The translations under genes were made by a program, and so were the position numbers. From the NCBI RefSeq assembly GCF_003048775.2, contig NZ_CP049272.1:1736001-1800000 (forward strand): 64,000 bases of DNA. Reading direction: 5' to 3'. Positions 26,599 to 37,114 of the stretch are shown one piece after another; position 1 is the stretch's first letter; each line of letters starts with the position of its first letter. A model generated the notes under the pieces. That model made no database searches. It saw only the letters and a program-made list of their open reading frames with translations, and was not told the origin of the DNA. This DNA is from Campylobacter concisus (lineage in GTDB: Bacteria > Campylobacterota > Campylobacteria > Campylobacterales > Campylobacteraceae).

Positions 26599-27183
26599 TT
26601 AGAATTTATAAGTATAGCCTGTATAAATTCCTATAGTCGTATCTCTTAGCTGAGCTCCGCTATTTTTCTTATAAAAAGTCTTATCAGCTTTTAAGCCAAA
26701 CTCGATCGCGTTATGCTCATCAAATGAGTAGATACCGCCCACTTTTGCACCAACTAGCAAGCCTTTGAAATTTTTCTTACTTGTTTCATTATTAAATCTC
26801 TCTCTAACGCTCAAGTAGCCAAGACCTGTGTATCCACCAAGAACGGCTTTAAAATTTTCAGTGATGCTTGGCGTATAATCAATACCGCCTAGAAATTTAT
26901 GCTTACTCCATTTTGCATCCGATTCACTAGCATTTTTCCTAGCTTTAAAGTCATAATAATAACCACCATAAGCTCTATAGCTGTCAAAGTCATAACCGCC
27001 ATAAAAGCCAAGACCATAGTGACCTTTTTTGAAGTTATTTTTCTCACTACTTGCTATGTTTTTTGTTTTGATTTTTGAGTTAAACGAATAATCACCTTCG
27101 CCACCAACAAATGCACCTTGAGCTAGTGCAACTGAGCTTACCAAAGCTAGAATCAAGCTTGATTTTACAAGTAAATTTTTCAT
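26599..27183 (-). CDS. Outer-membrane beta-barrel protein
   Basis: 194 residues: a signal peptide ending A-L-A-Q-G, then alternating aromatic/polar strands such as Y-G-L-G-F-Y-G-G-Y-D-F and a terminal aromatic Phe (Y-T-G-Y-T-Y-K-F), the usual mark of an outer-membrane barrel. The size fits an eight-stranded OmpA/OmpX-like barrel. A good AAGGAGA site precedes it. It is encoded 222 bp downstream of the broken TonB receptor on the same strand. Function unknown. Confidence 0.85.
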   Translation of the reverse strand: MKNLLVKSSLILALVSSVALAQGAFVGGEGDYSFNSKIKTKNIASSEKNNFKKGHYGLGFYGGYDFDSYRAYGGYYYDFKARKNASESDAKWSKHKFLGGIDYTPSITENFKAVLGGYTGLGYLSVRERFNNETSKKNFKGLLVGAKVGGIYSFDEHNAIEFGLKADKTFYKKNSGAQLRDTTIGIYTGYTYKF

Positions 27184-27405
27184 ATCTCTCCTTTAAAAAA
27201 TTTCTGAGATTTTACATCTAAGCTTTTAATCTATATAAAATTTAAATTTAATAAGAAATTTTATACCAAGTGCCAATTTATTACTAATAGTAAATGTAGT
27301 AAGTGTGAGTATTATTAAAAAGATAAGAGCAGAAATACTTAAATTTAGCACAGCTTTAGGGCAAATCCTAAGCCCATAGCCATGCCAAATTTATTAAGTT
27401 ATGCC

Positions 27406-29402
27406 CTAAAAATGTACCTTAAATTTTGCCCAAAAACTTCTACCCGGCTCATAAAGCCTCGTGCCGTTCGGGATAGTTTCGTAGCCTGCGATACCGCCGC
27501 CGTAGCCGCCTTTTGAGTTATGATAGGCGTATTTGGCGTCGTTTAGGTTATCCGCCGCTAGCAAGAATTGATAATTTTTATACTTATAGCCAGCGCTTAG
27601 TCCTAGCGTCCAGAAGCTATCGCTCTTGCCCAGGTCCATGCCGCCCACGTCGCCATAGCCTTTTTGCGCGCGGTTTTGCGATGCGTTAGCATAGAAGTCG
27701 GCTTTGACGAACCAGTCTGGCTTTTCTAGGCCGGCGCTTAGTTTAAACGTTAGAGGAGAAACCTTAGGCAGTGCGTCGCCGTCTTTTAGGCCGCCCGCGT
27801 TTTTAGTCACCTTGCCGTAGACGTAGGATACGCCGGCACCCAGTCTAAATATATCGGCTAGTAGCGTGTCGCCCTCGATCTCGCCGCCGTATAGTAAAGC
27901 ATCGGTATTAAATACATTTGAAGACATACCCATAGGACTATATTTTATCATTATGTAATCATCCATTTTCGAGACGAAGAAATTCGCGTTTAGCTCGTAG
28001 TTTTTATCTTTTAGCACGGTGCCAAAGTCTAGTTGAGTGTTTCTTTCTTTATTTAGCTTAAGATTATCGTCTTTATTCGTTTCCCAGTGATCCGGTAACC
28101 TTTGCGCGTGACCTAGTCCCGCATAAAGCGTTAAATTTTGTAGATATTTTTCGTATCTAAAAAAGCCGGAGAATAAATTTTCGCTCCTACTTTTATGCGT
28201 TAGCAGCTGCTTTCTCTCGCCCGCGTCCAGCCTAAGTCCGCCAAAAAGCCCATAGTCGTTTTCAAGGACGTATTCGTTTTGAGTGTATATCGTTTTATAC
28301 GTTACCTTGCGCTGTTTTACGTGCGTCTTTGATAGGGCGGCGTCCATTTGGGCTTTTGTTACACCCTTCATTCCATTTCCGGCGCCTCGCCATTTAAACG
28401 TATCTTGAGAGTATCCCGCGCCGATAAAGCTAGTTAGATTATCGAAATTTAGCTCACCTTCTAGCTTAAAGCCGTACATATCGCGTATCGGATGGCTGAT
28501 GCTGTATCCCTTGCCGCGTCCCGCACCCGGTACCACCGGACGCATGGTGAAGTTGTCCATTATGTGATCGATTTGATGATAGTACGAGCTTAGCCTGATC
28601 TTGTGCTCGCCGACGTCTTGTTCAAATTTTAGTCCGAAAGACTTGCGGTCAAACTGCACGCCGTCTCTCATCCTATCGGCATACGCCGCTTCTCCATTAC
28701 CCAGATCCGCGCTTAGCTGCAAGGCGGTAGTATCCGTGGGCGTTAGCGTACCTACGAGCGAAACGCTGTTGCGTTTATAGTGCGTATGCATTTTCTGTCC
28801 GTCGCCGCTTTTATAATCGCCACTCTGGTAGTGTCCGCCAGAAATTTCTATGCTGCCTAGCTCGTTGCCCGCCGCTACGTCCGCGGCAGTTTCAAACCGC
28901 TTAAAACTACCGCCCAGCACGCTTACGTTTCCTCCGAAGCTCGGTTTTGATAGCCTTGCTATCTCTCTATCGAAAAATATACCGCCGCTAATGAGCGCGC
29001 CGTATCTGACGTCTTGCGGGCCTTTTACGATGCGAACCGAGCTGTAGTTTTGCGCCGAGATGTAGGTGATGGCGTATCCATGCGCATGCCGCAACCGCCG
29101 TTTAGCGTGCTGCCGTCGATTAGCACCGGCAGTCTAGCCGCCGTCTGCGAGCGGTAATAAACCTCGCTGCCGCCTCCGCCCTTGCGCTCCATCGTAAAGC
29201 CGCTCAAATTTAAAAGCGATTTAGCGATGTCGCCGTTTTCTAGTATCGCGCCTTTGCCCGCTATTTGAGCCTTTGTCGGTTCGTCAAGAACAGACTTTTG
29301 TATCTTTGCGGAAACGGTAACCGGAGCCAGGTCTATCGTTTCTTCAGCACCAAGCATTAAATTTGGTACTAAAGCAAATGCTAAAATGTAAGAAATTTTC
29401 AT
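27406..29402 (-). pseudogene. TonB-dependent copper receptor (OprC family), frameshifted
   Basis: The N-terminal part starts at ATG 29402 (M-K-I-S-Y-I-L-A, signal peptide, plug domain with V-L-I-D-G-S-T-L-N-G-G-C-G-M-R-M-D). It runs out of frame at about 29070. The rest of the receptor continues in another frame (I-T-Y-I-S-A-Q-N-Y, then the barrel) to the terminal Phe at 27406. One missing base between 29070 and 29071 explains the break. Phrases such as G-E-A-A-Y-A-D-R-M-R-D-G, Q-F-D-R-K-S and H-I-M-D-N-F match OprC-type copper receptors. Codons are markedly GC-richer than neighbours, suggesting transfer. Either a true pseudogene or a sequencing error. Confidence 0.85.
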
Positions 29403-29425
29403 GTTTAGTCCTATGAAATTAATAT

Positions 29426-29448
29426 TTAAAATTAAAATTAAAATTAAA
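29426..29448 (-). repeat. Hexanucleotide tandem repeat in the OprC-like leader
   Basis: Nearly four tandem copies of TTAAAA on the plus strand, 24 bp before the receptor start. Its length could vary promoter or leader spacing. Confidence 0.55.
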
Positions 29449-29635
29449 GCAAAAATGAACTTAAACAAAGTATAAATATTTATATAACATTAATTTTACA
29501 ATACAGAAATTTGGCTCAAATAATATTATTTTAGTTGGACTGCATTAAATATATAAAGAAACGATTTTGGCGAATTAAAACCGAAGTAATCTCGGTTTCA
29601 TTAAAATTTTAGCATTATAAAACCGAGATAAAAAT

Positions 29636-31210
29636 TTATAAAATCTCTTTTATGAGCAGCTGCGGGGTAACAAGTCCGCGGAACGAATTTTTTGATATAC
29701 AAAAGATAATATCTATCATCTCACCAACTCTAGCATGTCTTGTAAAGTTAAAAAATAGAGCCTCAAGTGTTTTATTATCCTTTTGCAAGATAAGCTTTAA
29801 GTGGTTTTGATCCCTGCCTATAAGTCTTTCATTTTTAACAAGAGCATTTTTTATCTTAAAGACTGGACGTGGATTTTTCTGTCCGTATGGCTCATAAAAT
29901 TCTAAAATTTCAAGCAGTTCAAAGTCTATCTCGCTTGGCATTATGTCACCAAGTAACTCGTCCGAGCTTTTGCACTCTTGCATATTTAGGCATGAGCAGC
30001 TTTTATTTATCGCTTCTTTAAATTTCACCAAATTTTCAGGCGCAAGCGTAAGTCCAGCCGCTCCTTTGTGACCGCCGTAGCTTGTTAGTAAATTTTCGTG
30101 GCTTGCTATAAGAGATAAGATATCAAGCTTACCAATACTTCTAGCACTGCCTTTTGCACGGCCTTTATCGATACTAAAGACGATAGCTGGCTTTGCAAAG
30201 TGCTTTGCTAGGCGGCTAGCTACGATGCCTATCACACCCTCGTGCCACTGCTCACCCCAAGTGATGATGACTTCATCGTCTTCTTTTACGTCCTTTAGCG
30301 AGCACTCAAAGAGTTGGCGCTCCTCCTCTTTTCTGGAGTTGTTAAATTCAATGATCATATCAAGGTAGTTGTAAGCTTCCTCGATACTTTTAGCACGTAA
30401 AAAGTCAAATGAATTCATTGCATCGTCCATGCGTCCGGCTGAATTTATAAGCGGAGCTATAAGAAAGCTAATATCATCGCACTCAAATTTTTCCTTACCA
30501 TAAAACTCTTTTATAGCGTGAAATGCGGAACGCTTAGACGCATTTAGCTTACAAATGCCAAGGCGAACAAGCATTCTATTCATATCTCTTAGCTCCATCA
30601 TATCAGCGATTATCGCGATAGCTAAAAGCTCTAGAAATTTGCTCATATCGTAATTTAGCCCAAAAACATCTTTTAACGCTCCGACCAAATACCAAGCAAC
30701 CTCAGCACCACAAATTTCAATATTTGGGAAGTTGCAGTCTTCTTGTTTTGGATTGATGATCGCATAAGCTTCTGGGAGAACAGCTGGAGGCATGTGATGA
30801 TCGGTAATGATAAGATCAATGCCTTTTTCTTTACAGATAATGGCCGCATCGTTTGCAGAAATGCCGTTATCAACGGTGATAATCAAGCTTACATCGGCTG
30901 AGAGTTCGTCTATTATCTCAGGATTTAGCCCATATCCGTCTTTAAATCTATTTGGAATTTTTACTAGGTAGTCTTTCACGCCAAGATCATCAAAAAACTC
31001 AGCTAAAATAACGCTTGAAACAACACCATCAACATCATAATCGCCCACAATAGCTATGCGTTCGTTTTTCTCGATCGCTTCTTTTATGCGATTAGCGCCT
31101 TTATAGATATCTTTTAAGGCACTTGGTGTCGGAATTTCACTAATTTTTTTATGTATGTCGTTACAAAATCTATGCGCTAGTAAATTCCTTATATCCTCTT
31201 TATTTAGCAT
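29636..31210 (-). CDS. recJ: Single-stranded-DNA-specific exonuclease RecJ
   Basis: About 524 residues from the ATG at 31210 (M-L-N-K-E-D-I); an in-frame TTG at 31243 would add 11. 5'-3' exonuclease of recombination and mismatch repair. The DHH-family motifs are clear: V-G-D-Y-D-V-D-G-V, the D-H-H triad in I-I-T-D-H-H-M-P-P, and the DHHA1 G-G-H-K-G-A-A-G. Two further Asp residues for metals lie in V-D-N-G-I and around N-S-A-G-R-M-D. Somewhat shorter than E. coli RecJ but normal for the epsilon group. Confidence 0.95.
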   Translation of the reverse strand: MLNKEDIRNLLAHRFCNDIHKKISEIPTPSALKDIYKGANRIKEAIEKNERIAIVGDYDVDGVVSSVILAEFFDDLGVKDYLVKIPNRFKDGYGLNPEIIDELSADVSLIITVDNGISANDAAIICKEKGIDLIITDHHMPPAVLPEAYAIINPKQEDCNFPNIEICGAEVAWYLVGALKDVFGLNYDMSKFLELLAIAIIADMMELRDMNRMLVRLGICKLNASKRSAFHAIKEFYGKEKFECDDISFLIAPLINSAGRMDDAMNSFDFLRAKSIEEAYNYLDMIIEFNNSRKEEERQLFECSLKDVKEDDEVIITWGEQWHEGVIGIVASRLAKHFAKPAIVFSIDKGRAKGSARSIGKLDILSLIASHENLLTSYGGHKGAAGLTLAPENLVKFKEAINKSCSCLNMQECKSSDELLGDIMPSEIDFELLEILEFYEPYGQKNPRPVFKIKNALVKNERLIGRDQNHLKLILQKDNKTLEALFFNFTRHARVGEMIDIIFCISKNSFRGLVTPQLLIKEIL

Positions 31211-31243
31211 GGTTTTGGCAAGAATTTTTAAAGAACTTACCAA

Positions 31244-31562
31244 CTTTATTTAATGCCACTTGTTCACTTAAATTTACACCCATATTGCCAAAAATTTGGC
31301 TATAAAAATACTTCTTTTTCATCGCAATCTTTCGTCTTTATTTTGAATGCTTGGATTATATCTTTTTGAAATTTAATTTCTTATAATTTTAAATGAAAGT
31401 AAGATTTTAGGGCTCATAGCAAGCTTAAAAGCTTTGTTAAATTGATAGTCTTTACAAATTTAACGCGCCAAAAATAGTAAGCATTAGCAAAAATTTATAC
31501 AATTAAATTTATAAATTTTTAAATAGTTTATACCATAAAGTTTAAACCATTTTTGTAAAAAT
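31244..31562. other. AT-rich intergenic region
   Basis: About 320 bp between the same-strand genes for the flavodoxin-fold oxidoreductase and recJ. No open frame with a ribosome site was found; it presumably holds the recJ promoter on the minus strand. Confidence 0.5.
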
Positions 31563-32114
31563 TTACTCCAAATTTCTCAAAAACTCCGCGTATTCTCTAG
31601 CGTCGCGCTCCAAATCGTCCTGGCTTGATACGTAGTCCACGCCCGGAGTCTCCTCGGCGCCGTAAAATGCAAAAAAGTCGCGGTAATCGGCGTGAAAATA
31701 GTATTTAAACGCAAGCTCAAACGGCGTAAGAACCTCGCGCAAGCTAAAATGATAGCGTCCTTGCGGGCAGTAGTCGCTCTTTTTGATGCCTGCGGTCACG
31801 GCTAGCGCCACCTTGCGCCCTGCTATACCATCCGAGCCGCGTCCGTAGGCAAAACCATGCGTCATCACCGCGTCGATCCATGATTTTAAAATCGGAGGGC
31901 AGGAGAAGTTGTGAAGCGGAAATTGCAAAACGAGGGCGTCGTGGGCTCTGATGAGCTCTTGCTCACGCGCGGTGTCTATGTTGCCGTCCGCGTAAACCTG
32001 CGTCAAATCATGAACGCTAAAGCGCTGCGGCTCTTTGAGAGCCTCTTGTAGCAGGCGCTTGTTTATGACCGAGTTTTGGATATCAGGGTGTGCTAAGATG
32101 ATTAGAGTTTTCAT
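31563..32114 (-). CDS. NAD(P)H-dependent flavodoxin-fold oxidoreductase (KefF/MdaB-like)
   Basis: 183 residues. The N-terminal L-I-I-L-A-H-P phosphate-binding loop and L-V-L-Q-F-P-L-H-N-F mark the flavodoxin-like quinone-reductase family. The FMN/substrate segment H-G-F-A-Y-G-R-G follows. Relatives reduce quinones in two-electron steps, protecting against redox cycling, or regulate K+ efflux. Codons (GCG, CGC, CTC) are much GC-richer than the flanking genes, pointing to acquisition. It stands alone between pyrG and recJ. Confidence 0.85.
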   Translation of the reverse strand: MKTLIILAHPDIQNSVINKRLLQEALKEPQRFSVHDLTQVYADGNIDTAREQELIRAHDALVLQFPLHNFSCPPILKSWIDAVMTHGFAYGRGSDGIAGRKVALAVTAGIKKSDYCPQGRYHFSLREVLTPFELAFKYYFHADYRDFFAFYGAEETPGVDYVSSQDDLERDAREYAEFLRNLE

Positions 32115-32196
32115 TTTTGTCCTTAAAAATTTATGGCAAGTAGTGGGATTTATTTGATAAATAATTTAATAAAAACAGCAAAATTTTAAAAGAATT

Positions 32197-32218
32197 TTTA
32201 GAGCCAGATGGCTCTAAA
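32197..32218 (-). terminator. Terminator hairpin of pyrG
   Basis: A 9-bp stem (TTTAGAGCC 32197-32205; GGCTCTAAA 32210-32218) with loop AGAT, 2 bp after the pyrG stop, with T-rich sequence following on the minus strand. Confidence 0.6.
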
Positions 32219-32219
32219 T

Positions 32220-33863
<1,644 letters not shown>

Positions 33864-33979
33864 TTAAATTTATTTATTTTTTAATTGCGGATTATACCCC
33901 TTAAATATTTAGTAAGGCATTAATCGTATAAATTTTAAAAATTATTCTTTAAGTCTTTTTGTTATAGACTTCAAAAACT

Positions 33980-34195
33980 ATGATAAAAAACTACTTAAAC
34001 ATCATTGCCTCTTTATATATAGAGGGCTTTAAAAACATGAAAATAGGCAAAAAATTATGGCTTCTCATAATAATAAAGCTTATCATCATGTTTGGAATTT
34101 TAAAAGCCTTTATCTTTAACGAGACTCTAAATACCAAATTTCAAACCGACGAAGAAAAAAGCGAATTTGTAATTCGTAATTTAATAAAGGAATAA
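33980..34195 (+). CDS. DUF4492 small membrane protein preceding cydA
   Basis: 71 residues with one central hydrophobic helix (about 26-44). The sequence around L-Y-I-E-G-F-K-N-M matches the conserved N-terminus of DUF4492, small proteins found just upstream of cydA in epsilonproteobacteria and Bacteroidetes. It ends 1 bp before the cydA ATG, so translation is coupled. A role in bd-oxidase assembly is inferred from context only. Confidence 0.85.
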   Translation: MIKNYLNIIASLYIEGFKNMKIGKKLWLLIIIKLIIMFGILKAFIFNETLNTKFQTDEEKSEFVIRNLIKE

Positions 34196-34196
34196 A

Positions 34197-35732
34197 ATGT
34201 CTGAGATGGATTTTGTTGATTGGTCTAGGGCTCAGTTTGCGCTGACTGCCATTTACCACTTTTTGTTTGTCCCACTTACTTTGGGGCTAAGTTTTATCAT
34301 CGCCATTATGGAGACGATATATGTCAAAACTGGCGATAAAGTCTGGCTTGAGATAACGAAATTTTGGCTAAAGCTCTTTGGTATAAATTTCGCTATCGGT
34401 GTGGCTACTGGCATCATCATGGAGTTTGAGTTTGGTACAAACTGGGCGAATTACAGCTGGTTTGTCGGCGATATATTTGGCGCTCCTCTTGCGATTGAAG
34501 GCTTGCTCGCATTTTTTATGGAGAGTACATTTTTTGCCATTATGTTTTTTGGCTGGGAAAAGGTTAGTAAGAAATTTCACCTACTTTCAACTTGGCTTGT
34601 CGCGATCGGTTCAAATTTAAGTGCGCTTTGGATCTTGATCGCAAATGGCTGGATGCAGTATCCAATAGGCATGAAATTTAACCCAGATACCGCCAGAATG
34701 GAGATGGAGAATTTCTTTGAAGTCGCGCTAAATCCTCTTGGTATTAGCAAATTTTTACACACAGTAACTAGCGGCTACACCATCTCAGCTATCTTTGTGA
34801 TAGGAATTTCTGCTTGGTTTTTGATAAAAAAACGCCACATCTTGCTAGCTAAAAAAAGTATCGTCGTTGCTAGCGCATTTGGCCTTATCACATCGGCATT
34901 TTTGCTACTTAGCGGCGATGAGAGCGCATATTTTGTAGCTCAAAAGCAGCCTATGAAGCTAGCAGCCATGGAGGGACTTTATAAGGGCGAGAAAAATGCT
35001 GATCTAGTTGCTGCTGGTATTTTAAACCTAGCTAAAAAGCTTGGCGACGAGAGCGAGCCATTTTTACTTGAGATAAAGGTGCCTTATGCACTTGGCATCA
35101 TGGCAAACAGAGAGCTTGACTCATTTACACCAGGTATAAATGACCTACTTTATGGCAATAGCGAACATAATCTAATAAGCGTCGAAGAGAAGATGGCAAA
35201 GGGCAAAGTAGCTATCGAAGCTCTTAAAAACTACAAAGAGGCTAAAAAAGCAAATGACGAGAGCTTGATGAAAAGCTCACTTTCAAATTTAGAGAGCAAC
35301 CTAAATTTCTTAGGATATGGCTATCTTAAGGACGCAAAAGACGCTGTGCCGCCAGTTGCACTTACATTTTATAGCTTTCACATCATGGTCGCACTTGGCA
35401 CTTATTTCATAGCTCTTTTTGCTATTACGCTCTATCTAAATCTTTCAAGAAAATATAAATTTGAAAACATAAGAGCGTTTTTGTGGATCTGCCTCTTTAC
35501 CATACCGCTTGGCTACATCGCAGCTGAAGCTGGCTGGATAGTAGCAGAGGTCGGTCGTCAGCCATGGGTGATACAAGATCTCATGACCGTTGGCGTTGGA
35601 GCTACGAATTTAGCAGACTCAAATATCAAAATTTCATTTATATTATTTGCTGTTTTATTTACGGTCTTGCTGATAGCCGAGATCAAGATCATGCTTAAGC
35701 AAATAAAGATAGGATTTAACGACCATGCATAG
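34197..35732 (+). CDS. cydA: Cytochrome bd-type ubiquinol oxidase subunit I
   Basis: 511 residues with about nine membrane segments. It oxidises quinol and reduces oxygen using hemes b558, b595 and d. An early His axial ligand is in T-A-I-Y-H-F-L-F-V-P-L-T. The hallmark G-R-Q-P-W-V-I-Q occurs near residue 462. The quinol loop is of the short type found in cyanide-insensitive (CioA-like) oxidases. It is part of the run DUF4492-cydA-cydB-micro-protein. Confidence 0.96.
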   Translation: MSEMDFVDWSRAQFALTAIYHFLFVPLTLGLSFIIAIMETIYVKTGDKVWLEITKFWLKLFGINFAIGVATGIIMEFEFGTNWANYSWFVGDIFGAPLAIEGLLAFFMESTFFAIMFFGWEKVSKKFHLLSTWLVAIGSNLSALWILIANGWMQYPIGMKFNPDTARMEMENFFEVALNPLGISKFLHTVTSGYTISAIFVIGISAWFLIKKRHILLAKKSIVVASAFGLITSAFLLLSGDESAYFVAQKQPMKLAAMEGLYKGEKNADLVAAGILNLAKKLGDESEPFLLEIKVPYALGIMANRELDSFTPGINDLLYGNSEHNLISVEEKMAKGKVAIEALKNYKEAKKANDESLMKSSLSNLESNLNFLGYGYLKDAKDAVPPVALTFYSFHIMVALGTYFIALFAITLYLNLSRKYKFENIRAFLWICLFTIPLGYIAAEAGWIVAEVGRQPWVIQDLMTVGVGATNLADSNIKISFILFAVLFTVLLIAEIKIMLKQIKIGFNDHA

Positions 35733-36849
35733 TTTAGGTTTAGAAAATTTACAAATTTATTGGTGGTTTATAGTTAGCCTTCTTGGCGGACTTTTGGTCT
35801 TTATGATGTTTGTTCAGGGCGGCCAGTCGCTCATCTTTAGCCTTGGCAAGGATGAGCTTAAAAAAGATATGCTCATAAATTCTATCGGTAGAAAATGGGA
35901 GCTTACATTTACAACGCTTGTTATGTTTGGAGGCGCGTGCTTTGCGGCGTTCCCGCTATTTTACGCTACTAGCTTTGGTGGTGCCTACTGGGTTTGGCTG
36001 GCTATTTTATTTTGCTTTATCATCCAAGCTGTAAGCTACGAGTACCGCAAAAAGCCTGATAACTTCTTAGGCGCTAGAACTTATGAAATTTTCCTTTTCA
36101 TAAATGGCTCACTTGGCGTTATCCTTATTGGCATGGCGGTTAGTACATTTTTTAGCGGAAGCGACTTTGTGCTAAATGAGCATAACTTTGTCGATTGGAA
36201 GACTCCTTTTCGCGGTCTTGAAGCTTTGGCAAATCCTTACTTGTATTTGCTTGGTATAGCGATGTTTTTCTTATCTCGCGTAGGCGGCTGCTTATATCTT
36301 ATAAACAACATCGCTGATGGCGAATTTATACAAAACGCTAGAAAACAGCTACTTATCAACACCGTGCTATTCTTGCCATTTTTCTTAGGCTTTCTTGCTT
36401 GGGTGCTTACAAAAGATGGCTTTGCATACGACGCAAATGGCGTAGTTAGCCTTATGCCTTACAAATATGCTATAAATTTGATCGAGATGCCTATCGTCGG
36501 TATATTGCTTCTTGTTGGCGTTGTTTTGGTACTTGTTGGAATTTTCCAAGGAGTATTTACAAAAAGTATTCGTGGAATTTTTGCTTACGGCGTTGGCGTT
36601 ACGCTAGCTGTAACTGCGCTATTTTTGATAACAGGCCTAAATGGCACTGCATTTTATCCGTCATTTAGCGACCTTGCTAGCTCGCTAACTATCAAAAATG
36701 CAAGCTCAAGCCACTACACACTTGGCGTTATGGCATATGTTAGCTTGCTAGTACCAGTAGTGCTTGCTTATATCATCGTCGTCTGGAGAGCGATAGATAG
36801 CAAGAAGATCACGCAAGACGAGATCAAAAACGATCATCACGCATACTAA
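35725..36849 (+). CDS. cydB: Cytochrome bd-type ubiquinol oxidase subunit II
   Basis: 374 residues with eight to nine membrane helices. Family features: an N-terminal helix with Y-W-W-F-I-V, G-R-K-W-E-L-T-F, and Y-E-Y-R-K-K-P-D-N. It overlaps cydA by 8 bp. It is the structural partner of CydA in the micro-aerobic respiratory oxidase. Confidence 0.95.
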   Translation: MHSLGLENLQIYWWFIVSLLGGLLVFMMFVQGGQSLIFSLGKDELKKDMLINSIGRKWELTFTTLVMFGGACFAAFPLFYATSFGGAYWVWLAILFCFIIQAVSYEYRKKPDNFLGARTYEIFLFINGSLGVILIGMAVSTFFSGSDFVLNEHNFVDWKTPFRGLEALANPYLYLLGIAMFFLSRVGGCLYLINNIADGEFIQNARKQLLINTVLFLPFFLGFLAWVLTKDGFAYDANGVVSLMPYKYAINLIEMPIVGILLLVGVVLVLVGIFQGVFTKSIRGIFAYGVGVTLAVTALFLITGLNGTAFYPSFSDLASSLTIKNASSSHYTLGVMAYVSLLVPVVLAYIIVVWRAIDSKKITQDEIKNDHHAY

Positions 36850-36858
36850 GGATAAAAG

Positions 36859-36960
36859 ATGTTAGAAGCAGGAATTTTTTTGATACTTTGGCCAGTGACA
36901 TTGTTTGCTAGCTATAAATTTGTTCTTTTTTCTCTTAAGAAATTTGACGCAAATAACTAA
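36859..36960 (+). CDS. 33-residue membrane protein after cydB (possible third oxidase subunit)
   Basis: ATG at 36859 follows AAGGATAAAAG, 9 bp after the cydB stop. The peptide is one hydrophobic helix (A-G-I-F-L-I-L-W-P-V-T-L-F-A) with a Lys-containing C-terminal tail. Its size and position match CydX/CydS-type subunits that stabilise bd oxidases, though it lacks obvious similarity to E. coli CydX. A strong terminator begins at its stop codon, so it is the last gene of the operon. Confidence 0.75.
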   Translation: MLEAGIFLILWPVTLFASYKFVLFSLKKFDANN

Positions 36961-37000
36961 AATTTAGGGGCATTTGCTCCTAAATTCTTCTTTTTATTTT
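36961..37000 (+). terminator. Rho-independent terminator of the cyd operon
   Basis: An 11-bp stem with one G-U pair (36961-36971 with 36976-36986) and loop ATTT, followed by CTTCTTTTTATTTT. Confidence 0.88.
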
Positions 37001-37114
37001 CACCCTTTAAAACAACTCTTTTATAAATTTATTTAAGCCACTTTTCATATAAGCGTTAGTTTTGTGTGAAATTTGGGTAGTAAGATATCATTAAATTTTA
37101 TTAAAGGAGCGAAA

